This document shows positions 1 to 7,193 of a stretch of 64,000 nucleotides of DNA, piece by piece (within the stretch, counting starts at the first letter, position 1; every line of letters begins with the position of its first letter). Below the pieces are notes generated by a model, which saw only the letters and a program-made list of their open reading frames with translations, made no database searches and had not been told where the DNA came from. A program made the position numbers and the translations under genes. The stretch covers positions 62,001-126,000 of the forward strand of contig CANJBL010000004.1 in NCBI GenBank assembly GCA_947472795.1, read 5' to 3'. The DNA is from Fidelibacterota bacterium. GTDB lineage: Bacteria; Pseudomonadota; Alphaproteobacteria; Rhodospirillales; Rhodospirillaceae.

Positions 1-195
1 GTCGCTATTGCTGATCTTGGTCAACGCAATGTCATAGACCGCGCGGTGCGATTGCAGGCCGCCGGCAGACTTTTCTGCGGCGCGCCCGGCTTGGGCGACC
101 GCGGGCCCGGCAGCGTGAACCGGAACGGCTTTGGCCAGGCTAAGTACCGCGATCAGCATCGCCGCAAGGCGCATTTTCGAAGCCAGAGATTTCAT
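1..195 (-). CDS. EipB/DUF1849 family envelope integrity protein, partial (C-terminus off the left edge)
   Basis: Only the first 65 residues are in the window. They show a Sec signal peptide (about residues 1-29, hydrophobic MLIAVLSLAKA then an Ala-rich cleavage region ending HAAG), followed by a segment ending LQSHRAVYDIALTKIS. The HRAVYDIAL stretch is the usual opening of the periplasmic DUF1849/EipB fold, a beta-spiral protein that supports envelope integrity in alphaproteobacteria. The start is the ATG read from position 195; it gives an intact signal peptide. The family assignment rests on this short motif and on signal-peptide placement. The rest of the gene lies outside the window. Confidence 0.6.
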   Translation of the reverse strand, partial: MKSLASKMRLAAMLIAVLSLAKAVPVHAAGPAVAQAGRAAEKSAGGLQSHRAVYDIALTKISNSD

Positions 196-658
196 AGACC
201 AGCCCACCAACAAGAATATTGAGAACATCAGCTTATCACTCGGCCCGAACGCCGTGACATGTGTAGAACATGCAATAGACCGCCTTAGCACGCGCGAGGA
301 CGGAGTCGCACAGAGTGGTTTTGAGGATGAACCATTTTATGCGTCGCCAGCTGCCCAAAAACACCCGCCACCACTGCTTTCAGGGTTTTTATCTCGCTCT
401 CAAAAGCGATGAAGTTTGAAAGAGATAGCGTGGTCCGACTCACCGTGGCTCTCGTAAAATGCAGGCAGGATCAACCCTTTACTGCTGAATTTCCGGGTGC
501 TCCAGAGATACCCTACGCTAGGAAGATAACTTGAAGTTTTTCTTAGGGCATAGTTTTTACTTATGGTTGAGATAGGCGCAGCAAGACCAATTTGAAACTG
601 TTGACCCTGGGGGGCAGCTCAACAGAATGCCGCCGCTATGGGGACCGAGGAGACGTCG
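196..658. other. Intergenic region, no gene seen
   Basis: This stretch of about 460 bases separates the divergent EipB-like gene and the diguanylate cyclase gene, so it should carry both promoters. Reading all frames I find only short ORFs with no signal peptide, motif or ribosome site. I see no tRNA cloverleaf, no strong terminator hairpin and no repeat. Confidence 0.5.
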
Positions 659-1381
659 ATGTCGGGGATGCCGGAGCTCAAGCGCACACCTGTGCGCGAG
701 CCTGAGCAAAGTTCTCTCGTTTTGAAGCTGGCGCAGCTTGTTCGGTTCACCGAACAGGTAAAGCCGGAGCGTGCCGATGAGGGAGCCCAGGCAATCGTTC
801 AGATCGCCCAGATGGCGCATGCGCTGGTTGAGGACCTCTCGCGGCATATGAGCGACCAGAACCGGCGTATCGCCGAGTTGGAGAACCTCGCCACCACGGA
901 CGGCCTGACGCGCGTGCTCAACCGCCGCGGATTTGAAGACTGCCTCACCCATGAACTCTCCGTTGCCCGCCGTCATGGTGTGGGCGGCGTGCTGATCTTT
1001 GTCGACCTCGATGAATTCAAGCCGGTGAACGATACCCTGGGCCACGCCGCCGGCGATGAGGTGTTGCGCACGGTCTCGAACCTGTTGCGCGGCCATATCC
1101 GTGACACCGACTACATCGGGCGCCTGGGCGGTGACGAGTTCTCTATCCTCCTGCCCCGCTCCAACAAGCGCAACGGCGTGCGCCGTGCTGAAGACCTGGA
1201 CCGGAAATTGAACAACGCCTACGCCTCGTGGGACGGCAAGCAGATCCCCATCAAGGCGAGCTGCGGCGTACACATGTACGCGGCAAAAGCGGAAGTGAAA
1301 GAGCTGCTCGAAGCCGCCGATGCCGCCATGTACAAGATCAAGCAGGAACGCCGCGAGAAGTACGGGTTTAAGGGGCGGTAA
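659..1381 (+). CDS. Diguanylate cyclase (GGDEF domain)
   Basis: Predicted to make cyclic di-GMP from two GTP. The 240-residue protein has a helical N-terminal part of about 80 residues with no recognisable sensor domain, then a complete GGDEF domain opening with DGLTRVLNRRGFE. The active-site GGDEF is at residues 157-161. An RxxD product-inhibition site (RDTD, 148-151) stands exactly five residues before it, so the enzyme should be active and feedback-inhibited. No transmembrane segment is visible; it is probably cytosolic. An upstream in-frame ATG exists at 638, but the ATG at 659 has AGGAG six bases before it and is preferred. It stands alone, followed by the GIY-YIG cassette. Confidence 0.9.
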   Translation: MSGMPELKRTPVREPEQSSLVLKLAQLVRFTEQVKPERADEGAQAIVQIAQMAHALVEDLSRHMSDQNRRIAELENLATTDGLTRVLNRRGFEDCLTHELSVARRHGVGGVLIFVDLDEFKPVNDTLGHAAGDEVLRTVSNLLRGHIRDTDYIGRLGGDEFSILLPRSNKRNGVRRAEDLDRKLNNAYASWDGKQIPIKASCGVHMYAAKAEVKELLEAADAAMYKIKQERREKYGFKGR

Positions 1382-1406
1382 GCTCTACGTTTCATACGGA
1401 GCACAT

Positions 1407-1440
1407 AACCCTGGACCCTGGGGACAAGCCCCAGGGTGAC
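1407..1440. repeat. CCTGGG-type palindrome (outer left copy of GIY-YIG cassette 1)
   Basis: An inverted repeat built on CCCTGGGG-acaag-CCCCAGGG, preceded by AACCCTGG. The same kind of element recurs at 1811-1889, 5161-5198 and 18762-18795. It can fold as a hairpin in either strand. Confidence 0.75.
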
Positions 1441-1454
1441 TAGATCGTATTTGC

Positions 1455-1496
1455 GTCGCCCTGGGATTTATTCCCAGGGCCCAGAGCGATAATCTC
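1455..1496. repeat. Second palindrome type, directly before GIY-YIG gene 1
   Basis: The core is CCCTGGGA-tttat-TCCCAGGG, followed by a conserved tail CCAGAGCGATAATCTC that ends six bases before the GIY-YIG start codon. The same 42 bases occur in inverse orientation at 5510-5551, immediately before the second GIY-YIG gene. A diverged copy is at 18833-18867. Confidence 0.8.
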
Positions 1497-1501
1497 CGCC
1501 G

Positions 1502-1798
1502 ATGGCGGAACACTTCTACGTTTATATCTTAGCAAGTCAGCGCAACGGCACGCTCTACGTCGGCGTAACGAACGATCTTGTGCGCCGGGTATATGAACAC
1601 CGCGAAGGCGCTGTTCTGGGTTTCACGCGAAAGCACGGTGTGAAGATGCTCGTTTATTTTGAACAGGTCTCAAACCCAGAAACGGCCATTCAGCGCGAGA
1701 AGACGATGAAGTTCTGGAAGCGTCAGTGGAAGATCAATGCCATTGAGAGAAGCAATCCCACATGGCGAGACCTCTACGACGAGATTGCCGGAGGATAG
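1502..1798 (+). CDS. Small GIY-YIG nuclease-superfamily protein, copy 1
   Basis: A 98-residue single-domain GIY-YIG protein of the UPF0213/YhbQ-like type common in alphaproteobacteria. The N-terminal beta strand FYVYILAS supplies the GIY position. GTLYVGVTNDLVRRV supplies YIG (as YVG) plus the conserved Arg; the C-terminal half has the Glu/Lys-rich REKTMKFWKRQWK helix. The fold can cut DNA, but the cellular role of these small members is not established. It differs from copy 2 (5208-5504, opposite strand) at only 14 of 98 positions. Both copies are flanked by the same palindromes, so they look like a duplicated cassette. The start ATG lies just after the conserved palindrome tail. Confidence 0.85.
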   Translation: MAEHFYVYILASQRNGTLYVGVTNDLVRRVYEHREGAVLGFTRKHGVKMLVYFEQVSNPETAIQREKTMKFWKRQWKINAIERSNPTWRDLYDEIAGG

Positions 1799-1810
1799 AG
1801 CGTGCGCAGT

Positions 1811-1889
1811 AACCCTGGGTCCTGGGGTCGCGCGCTAAGACGCGCGCGAACAATAAATCGCGGCCTTCCGCCGCGGGTCCCAGGACGAC
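1811..1889. repeat. Composite palindrome after GIY-YIG copy 1
   Basis: It begins AACCCTGGGTCCTGGGG and ends GGTCCCAGGACGACG, as the simple palindrome at 5161-5198 does. The loop is replaced by about 45 bases that hold two further hairpins: TCGCGCG/CGCGCGA and CGCGGC-cttcc-GCCGCG. It looks like one palindromic element nested in the loop of another. It lies between the 3' ends of the convergent GIY-YIG gene and aspS, where it could also act as a bidirectional terminator. Confidence 0.65.
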
Positions 1890-1896
1890 GTTGAGT

Positions 1897-3702
1897 TTAA
1901 TTCGTTTTTACTTCCGCCTTGGAGCCTGCCTCTTTCGGCAGGTTGAGCTTGATGTACAGCTCGCGCAGCTGCTTTTCCGAAACGCTGTTCGGTGCCTGCA
2001 TGAGCAAATCTTCGGCGCGACCCGTCATGGGGAAGAGAATGACTTCGCGGATGTTGGGCTCGTCGGCCAGCAGCATCACTATTCTATCGATGCCCGGGGC
2101 AGAGCCACCATGCGGCGGCGCACCATACTTGAACGCGTTCAGCATGCCGCCGAAGCGCGCTTCCACATCCTCGTTCTTGTAGCCCGCGATTTCGAAGGCT
2201 TTGTACATGATGTCGGGGCGATGATTGCGGATGGCGCCCGAAGACAATTCCACACCGTTGCAGACGATGTCGTACTGGTAGGCCTTGATGGTGAGCGGGT
2301 CCTGGTTGAGCAGCGCATCCATGCCGCCCTGGGGCATGGAGAACGGATTGTGGCTGAACTCGATGAGCCCCGTGTCCTTGTTGCGCTCGAACATGGGGAA
2401 ATCGACGATCCAGCAGAACATAAACTTGTTGCGGTCGAGCAAGTTCAGCTCGTCGCACAGCTTGGTGCGCACAAGGCCCGAGAACTTGGCGGCCACGTCC
2501 GGCTGATCGCAAACGAAGAACACGCTGTCGCCATCGTTGGCGCCGGTGGCGGCTTTGATCTGCGCCACGCGAGTGGCATCGAGGTTCTTGGCAATGGGAC
2601 CACGCGCCTCGCCATCTTTGTACTGGATGTAGCCGAGACCGCCGGCGCCGTTCTCGCGCGCCCAGTCATTGAGCTTGTCGAAGAAGCTGCGCGGATTGTC
2701 GGCGGACTTCGGTGCCGGGATGGCGCGCACGATGCCGCCCTTGTCGATGTTCTTGGCAAACAAACCGAAGCTTGAGCCCCTGAAGGCCTCCGTCACATCG
2801 CTGACGAGCAGCGGATTGCGCAAGTCGGGCTTGTCGCTGCCATACTTGAGCATGGCATCGGCGTAGGTGATGCGCGGGAACGGCGCAGTGGTGACGGGCC
2901 GGCCGTTACCGAATTCCTGGAAGATACCCGCGAGCACGGGCGTGATGGCGTCGAACACATCGTCCTGCGTGGCGAAGGCCATCTCGAAATCGAGCTGGTA
3001 GAATTCGCCCGGTGAACGGTCGGCGCGACTGTCTTCGTCGCGGAAGCAGGGCGCGATCTGGAAATAGCGGTCGAAGCCCGAGGTCATCAGCAGCTGTTTG
3101 AACTGCTGGGGGGCCTGGGGCAGCGCGTAGAACTTGCCGGGGTGCAGGCGCGACGGCACGAGGAAGTCGCGGGCACCTTCGGGCGAAGAGGCGGTTAGGA
3201 TCGGCGTCTGGAATTCCACGAAGCCGGCGTTCCACATGCGCTGACGAATGCTGGCGATGACTTTTGAGCGCAGCAGGATATTGGCCTGCATCTTCTCACG
3301 GCGCAGATCGAGGAAGCGGTAGGTGAGCCGCATCTCTTCCGAATATTCCTGCTCGCCGGCCACCTGCATGGGCAGGACAGCGGCCTCGGAGAGAACCTCA
3401 ACAGCAGCGGCCACGACTTCGATGCGGCCCGTGGGCAGCTTGTCGTTCACGGTCTCGGCAGAGCGCGGCACCACTTTGCCGGTGACGCAGATGACGGTTT
3501 CAGGCCGCGCGGCTTCCAGGACCTTGAAGACGGCGCTGGAGGTATCGGCCACACACTGGGTTATGCCGTACTGGTCGCGCAGGTCGACGAACAACAGATT
3601 GCCGTGGTCGCGCTTGCGATGAACCCAGCCTGAAATGCGCGCTTCCTTGCCGGCATCTTCAGCCCGGAGGGCGCCGCAGGTATGTGTCCGATAGCGATGC
3701 AT
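1897..3702 (-). CDS. aspS: Aspartyl-tRNA synthetase (probably non-discriminating, Asp/Asn)
   Basis: Class II synthetase of 601 residues that charges tRNA-Asp with aspartate. The N-terminal anticodon-binding OB fold (about 1-110) holds [10 protein letters not shown]. The catalytic core follows with the bacterial GAD insertion in the middle and the class II motif 3 region [14 protein letters not shown] near the C-terminus. The His in RKRDHG matches the His at the corresponding place in the non-discriminating Pseudomonas aeruginosa enzyme, where discriminating E. coli-type enzymes have Leu. I infer that it also makes Asp-tRNA-Asn for GatCAB. The ATG at 3702 gives the normal start [10 protein letters not shown] with AGGGA upstream; the reading frame stays open beyond it, but that extension is not family-like. 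Confidence 0.95.
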   Translation of the reverse strand: MHRYRTHTCGALRAEDAGKEARISGWVHRKRDHGNLLFVDLRDQYGITQCVADTSSAVFKVLEAARPETVICVTGKVVPRSAETVNDKLPTGRIEVVAAAVEVLSEAAVLPMQVAGEQEYSEEMRLTYRFLDLRREKMQANILLRSKVIASIRQRMWNAGFVEFQTPILTASSPEGARDFLVPSRLHPGKFYALPQAPQQFKQLLMTSGFDRYFQIAPCFRDEDSRADRSPGEFYQLDFEMAFATQDDVFDAITPVLAGIFQEFGNGRPVTTAPFPRITYADAMLKYGSDKPDLRNPLLVSDVTEAFRGSSFGLFAKNIDKGGIVRAIPAPKSADNPRSFFDKLNDWARENGAGGLGYIQYKDGEARGPIAKNLDATRVAQIKAATGANDGDSVFFVCDQPDVAAKFSGLVRTKLCDELNLLDRNKFMFCWIVDFPMFERNKDTGLIEFSHNPFSMPQGGMDALLNQDPLTIKAYQYDIVCNGVELSSGAIRNHRPDIMYKAFEIAGYKNEDVEARFGGMLNAFKYGAPPHGGSAPGIDRIVMLLADEPNIREVILFPMTGRAEDLLMQAPNSVSEKQLRELYIKLNLPKEAGSKAEVKTN

Positions 3703-4000
3703 CGCCAAATCCCTAAAAAATCGAAGCAAAAACAGGTAAACCCGCCGGCCTCGGCCGGGCTGCCGGCACGTCTGCCCAGTGGGGGGCCGCCGCACCGGTT
3801 CCGGCCCTCGCGGGCGGCGTGAAACCACACTGAACGGCGGCTTTTGTCAAGCCAGAGCGGCCAGCCGGCCGGCCCCTGGTATGGCCCGGGGGATGCCTGT
3901 GGGCCAGACCTTAAGGCTTGGCCGGGGTTGCAGAAACTGCCCCTCTTTCTGCTTTTGCGATGGTTGCGGGGGACATAGTGACCCGCTAAGACTGCCACCC
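3703..4000. other. Divergent intergenic region between aspS and rnd
   Basis: About 300 bases that must hold the aspS and rnd promoters. The part next to aspS is an A-rich leader (CCCTAAAAAATCGAAGCAAAAAC on the plus strand, broken here only by position). I see no gene, no riboswitch-like conserved core and no T-box. Open frames across it are extensions of the two flanking genes. Confidence 0.4.
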
Positions 4001-5155
4001 ATGAGCCTGATCACAGACACAGAGACCCTCGCCGCCTTCTGCGGTCGCCTGAAGGGCGTGGACTTCGTCACGGTCGATACCGAATTCATGCGCGAAACCA
4101 CCTATTGGGCCCGGCTATGCCTGGTACAAGTGGGCGGCCCGGACGAAGCCATGTGCATCGATCCCCTGGCGCCGGGCATCAACCTGAAGCCGCTCTACGA
4201 CCTGTTGGCGGATAAGAGCATGCTCAAGGTCTTCCATGCCGGCCGTCAGGACCTGGAAATCTTTTTCACCGCCATGGGCGAAGTGCCCGCCCCTGTTTTC
4301 GATACCCAGATCGCCGCCATGGTGTGCGGTTTCGGCGACCAGGTGGGCTATGAAGCGCTGGTGGCGAAACTGGCCAACGCCAATCTCGACAAGTCGCAGC
4401 GCTTCACGGACTGGTCGCAGCGCCCCCTCACCGAGCGTCAGGTCACCTACGCGCTGGGTGACGTGACGCATCTGCGCAAAGTTTATGTGGCCCTGCAGAA
4501 ACGCCTGGAGAAGACAGGCCGCGCCCCGTGGTTGGACGAAGAAGACGCGGTGCTGAGCGATCCCGCGACCTACAAGGTGGACCCGCGCGAGATGTGGCGG
4601 CGCCTACGCGCCCGCACACGGGCCCCAAGGATGCTGGCGGTGTTGCGTGAACTGGCGGCGTGGCGCGAGATCACGGCGCAGAGCCTGGACATGCCGCGCC
4701 AGCGCGTGGCCAAGGACGACGCCATTCTGGAACTGGCGGCAAGCATGCCGGCGACGGTGGACGACATCAAACGCTCGCGGTTGGCGAAACCTCTTGCCAG
4801 CGGAAAATATGTGGACGGCGTGCTGACAGCGGTGGCCAAGGGCCGTGCGTTGCCCGAGGCCGAATGCCCGCGCCTAGAGCGCGATGACGGTTGGGACACG
4901 CAGGTGCCGCGCGCCATATCAGAACTGCTGAAGCTTTTGTTGAAAGCGCGCAGCGAACAGCACGACGTGGCCCAGCGCCTGATCGCCAACAGTGACGATA
5001 TCAATTCCATCGCGCTCTCGGATACGGCGGACGTGCCGGCTTTGCACGGCTGGCGGCGTGAGCTGTTCGGCGAGGATGCGCTGAAGCTCAAGCACGGGAA
5101 GCTGGCCATCGGCCTTTCCGCCAACGGCAAGCATGTGGAAGTGTTTGAGAGGTAA
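4001..5155 (+). CDS. rnd: Ribonuclease D
   Basis: A 3'-5' exoribonuclease of 384 residues that trims tRNA and other stable RNA precursors. The DEDD exonuclease domain covers about residues 1-185. Its motifs are VDTEFMRE (Exo I, DxE), FHAGRQDLEIF (Exo II Asp) and YALGDVTHLRKVY (Exo III, Tyr and Asp). The second half carries HRDC-type helical domains, with RELAAWREITAQSLDMPR typical of the first. The length fits the family (about 375-390). The open frame extends to 3779, but the ATG at 4001 gives the usual MSLITDTETLAAFC start. It is read divergently from aspS. Confidence 0.93.
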   Translation: MSLITDTETLAAFCGRLKGVDFVTVDTEFMRETTYWARLCLVQVGGPDEAMCIDPLAPGINLKPLYDLLADKSMLKVFHAGRQDLEIFFTAMGEVPAPVFDTQIAAMVCGFGDQVGYEALVAKLANANLDKSQRFTDWSQRPLTERQVTYALGDVTHLRKVYVALQKRLEKTGRAPWLDEEDAVLSDPATYKVDPREMWRRLRARTRAPRMLAVLRELAAWREITAQSLDMPRQRVAKDDAILELAASMPATVDDIKRSRLAKPLASGKYVDGVLTAVAKGRALPEAECPRLERDDGWDTQVPRAISELLKLLLKARSEQHDVAQRLIANSDDINSIALSDTADVPALHGWRRELFGEDALKLKHGKLAIGLSANGKHVEVFER

Positions 5156-5160
5156 CTCTG

Positions 5161-5198
5161 TGTCGTCCTGGGGCTTGTCCCCAGGACCCAGGGTTACG
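5161..5198. repeat. CCTGGG-type palindrome after GIY-YIG copy 2
   Basis: The palindrome GTCCTGGGG-cttg-TCCCCAGGAC followed by CCAGGGTTAC. Read on the minus strand it is GTAACCCTGGGTCCTGGGG and so on, the same beginning as the element that follows GIY-YIG copy 1 at 1811. It sits between the convergent ends of rnd and the GIY-YIG gene. Confidence 0.75.
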
Positions 5199-5207
5199 GA
5201 GCTTGTC

Positions 5208-5504
5208 TTACCCGCCGGCAATCTCGTCATAAAGATCGCGCCACATCGGGTTCATTCTCTCAATCGCGTTCAGCTTCCACTGACGCTTCCAGAACTTCAT
5301 GGTCTTCTCGCGCTGGATTGCATTCTCTGGATCTGAGAACTGCTCAAAATAAACAAGCGTCTTTACGTCGTGCTTTTTCGTGAACCCTGGAATCACGCCC
5401 TCCCGATGCTCATGAACACGGCGGACGAGATCGTTGGTCACGCCGATGTAGAGCGTACCGTTGCGCTGGCTTGCCAGGATATAGACGTAGAAGTGCTCTG
5501 CCAT
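5208..5504 (-). CDS. Small GIY-YIG nuclease-superfamily protein, copy 2
   Basis: A 98-residue paralogue of the protein at 1502-1798, identical at 84 of 98 residues and of exactly the same length. It keeps FYVYILAS, GTLYIGVTNDLVRRV (canonical YIG here, YVG in copy 1) and the REKTMKFWKRQWK helix. Substitutions are spread along the protein and no stop or frameshift has appeared, so both copies may be under selection or the duplication may be recent. Upstream and downstream palindromes match those of copy 1 in inverse orientation. Function is unknown beyond the nuclease-like fold. Confidence 0.85.
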   Translation of the reverse strand: MAEHFYVYILASQRNGTLYIGVTNDLVRRVHEHREGVIPGFTKKHDVKTLVYFEQFSDPENAIQREKTMKFWKRQWKLNAIERMNPMWRDLYDEIAGG

Positions 5505-5509
5505 CAGCA

Positions 5510-5551
5510 GAGATTATCGCTCTGGGCCCTGGGAATAAATCCCAGGGCGAC
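5510..5551. repeat. Second palindrome type, directly before GIY-YIG gene 2
   Basis: The exact reverse complement of the 42-base element at 1455-1496: GAGATTATCGCTCTGG, then the palindrome CCCTGGGA-ataaa-TCCCAGGG and CGAC. It lies six bases upstream of the GIY-YIG start and downstream of ppx. Confidence 0.8.
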
Positions 5552-5578
5552 AATAAGGATTATTGCAAAGACTCTGCT

Positions 5579-7102
5579 CTACACCCGCTCCACGCGGCTT
5601 TCGAGGCCCATGTGATCGGCCAGGCGTTTCACGCGGCGCAGATAGGGGCCGGATTTGAACAGCGGGTCGCCGTCGGGCACGGTGAGCACCAAACTTCCGC
5701 CGCTGATGCGTAAGGCCGTCTTCTTCACGATGCCGGGCCCGCCCGCCGACAAGGCATAAGCAAGACGCAACCCAAGGCCGATGGTCTGCACACGGTGGAT
5801 GCGCGATTCCTGCAGAAGCACATGGGCCTGTTTGATGATCGGCTCTGACGGGTTGCTGCCATAGCGGTAGTAGAGGGCCAGCGCGAGACCGGCGCGATCC
5901 TCATGACCCAGACCCAGGAACGGCAGCCTCAAAACCCGCAAGAAAGCCTGTTCGGCGCGGTAGTCGGGATGCTCGGTCCACCACACATCGCGCAGGAGAC
6001 AAGACGCCAGCCGCAGTTTCTTCTGGCGCGGCGACTCATCCTTGAACAGCGGCGACATCCATTCGAAGGTTTCGTAACCCGCCGCCGGTGAGCGGCCGGC
6101 GCCACGCGCGATTTCCTCGGCAAGGCTGATGAGCGGGTCCTGCTTGCGGATGTTGTCGGGCAGTGACTTGAAGAACTGGCCCTCGCGCATGCCGTAAATG
6201 GAAAACACAAGCACCTTGGGCCGGTTGATCTCCAGCAGGCGCTCCAACACCGCCGCCGCCAGCGGCAAAGTCGCAAGGCGGCTGGCGGAAATCCCTTTGA
6301 TCTGCTCCAGGCTCTTGGGTGACAGACGCGAGATCACGTCGAACAGTGAAATCGCCTGGGCGCGATCGAGCGTGAAATTGTCGAGCACGTGCAGCGGATA
6401 ATCCATCTGCGCGATGCAGACGCGCGCCAGCGTGCGCCATGCCCCGCCGACGGCAAAGAGCGACTTATCGCGGGCTTTGGTCACCCACTTATGTTTATCG
6501 AGCGCCTTGTTGATGATGGAGATGGCCTTGCCGCGGTTGCCTTCGGACGCTTCCGTGAGACGCAGGAGGCCGAGCGGGAGCGTGGTGTGCTCGCTCATTT
6601 CGCCGTTGCCGATTTGCACCAATTCAAGACTGCCGCCGCCCAGGTCGGCCACGACGCCATCTGCATCGGGAATGCCGCACAGCACGCCGAGCGCCGAGCG
6701 CCGCGCTTCCTGCTTGCCGGTCAGAATCTGCACTTTGATGTCGCAGCGCTTCTCGAGAGCTTTGGCGAAGGCCGCGCCGTCCTCGGCATCGCGCACGGCG
6801 GCCGTGGCCAGCGTGTCGATACGCTCCACACCGAGTGAGCGGGCAATTTTCACGAAGCGCGCCACGGTATCGAAAGCCATGCCGACGCCTTCGGAATTGA
6901 GCTGGCCGGATTTCTCCAGCCCCTTGCCCAGCGCGCAGATGACTTTTTCGTTGTGCAGCGGGATGGGCGTGCGCGTGAGACCGCTATAGACGACAAGACG
7001 CACGGAATTGGAGCCGACGTCGATGACGGCCACGGGACGGGATCTGACGCCGGGCTCGAGGCCCAAAGAAATGGCGGAGTCCTTGCTGCTGGTCTCTTTC
7101 AT
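5579..7102 (-). CDS. ppx: Exopolyphosphatase / guanosine pentaphosphate phosphatase family protein
   Basis: A 507-residue Ppx/GppA protein of the ASKHA (actin/Hsp70-like) fold; it should release phosphate from polyphosphate ends or convert pppGpp to ppGpp. The phosphate-1 loop VIDVGSNSVRLVVY is at residues 24-37. A DLGGGSLEL phosphate-2 motif and an HD-like helical C-terminal part follow, as in the long proteobacterial members. It lies 91 bases downstream of ppk on the same strand, the usual ppk-ppx pairing, so polyphosphate synthesis and breakdown are probably co-regulated. The ATG at 7102 is the first good start and leaves a short polar N-terminal extension. Confidence 0.92.
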   Translation of the reverse strand: MKETSSKDSAISLGLEPGVRSRPVAVIDVGSNSVRLVVYSGLTRTPIPLHNEKVICALGKGLEKSGQLNSEGVGMAFDTVARFVKIARSLGVERIDTLATAAVRDAEDGAAFAKALEKRCDIKVQILTGKQEARRSALGVLCGIPDADGVVADLGGGSLELVQIGNGEMSEHTTLPLGLLRLTEASEGNRGKAISIINKALDKHKWVTKARDKSLFAVGGAWRTLARVCIAQMDYPLHVLDNFTLDRAQAISLFDVISRLSPKSLEQIKGISASRLATLPLAAAVLERLLEINRPKVLVFSIYGMREGQFFKSLPDNIRKQDPLISLAEEIARGAGRSPAAGYETFEWMSPLFKDESPRQKKLRLASCLLRDVWWTEHPDYRAEQAFLRVLRLPFLGLGHEDRAGLALALYYRYGSNPSEPIIKQAHVLLQESRIHRVQTIGLGLRLAYALSAGGPGIVKKTALRISGGSLVLTVPDGDPLFKSGPYLRRVKRLADHMGLESRVERV

Positions 7103-7193
7103 CGCGGCCCGTATTACTGGGGAGATGCAATAGGGCGCGGTTCAACACAACCGCCTGCCCTCCCTCTCATCCTTGCAGCGCTTGATAACAGCT

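Noticed and set aside
131-412. 93-codon frame near the left edge
   Set aside because: Overlaps the start of the EipB-like gene on the other strand and has no ribosome site, signal or family resemblance.
1891-2775. 294-codon plus-strand frame opposite aspS
   Set aside because: Shadow of aspS on the complementary strand; composition is typical of antisense frames and no ribosome site is present.
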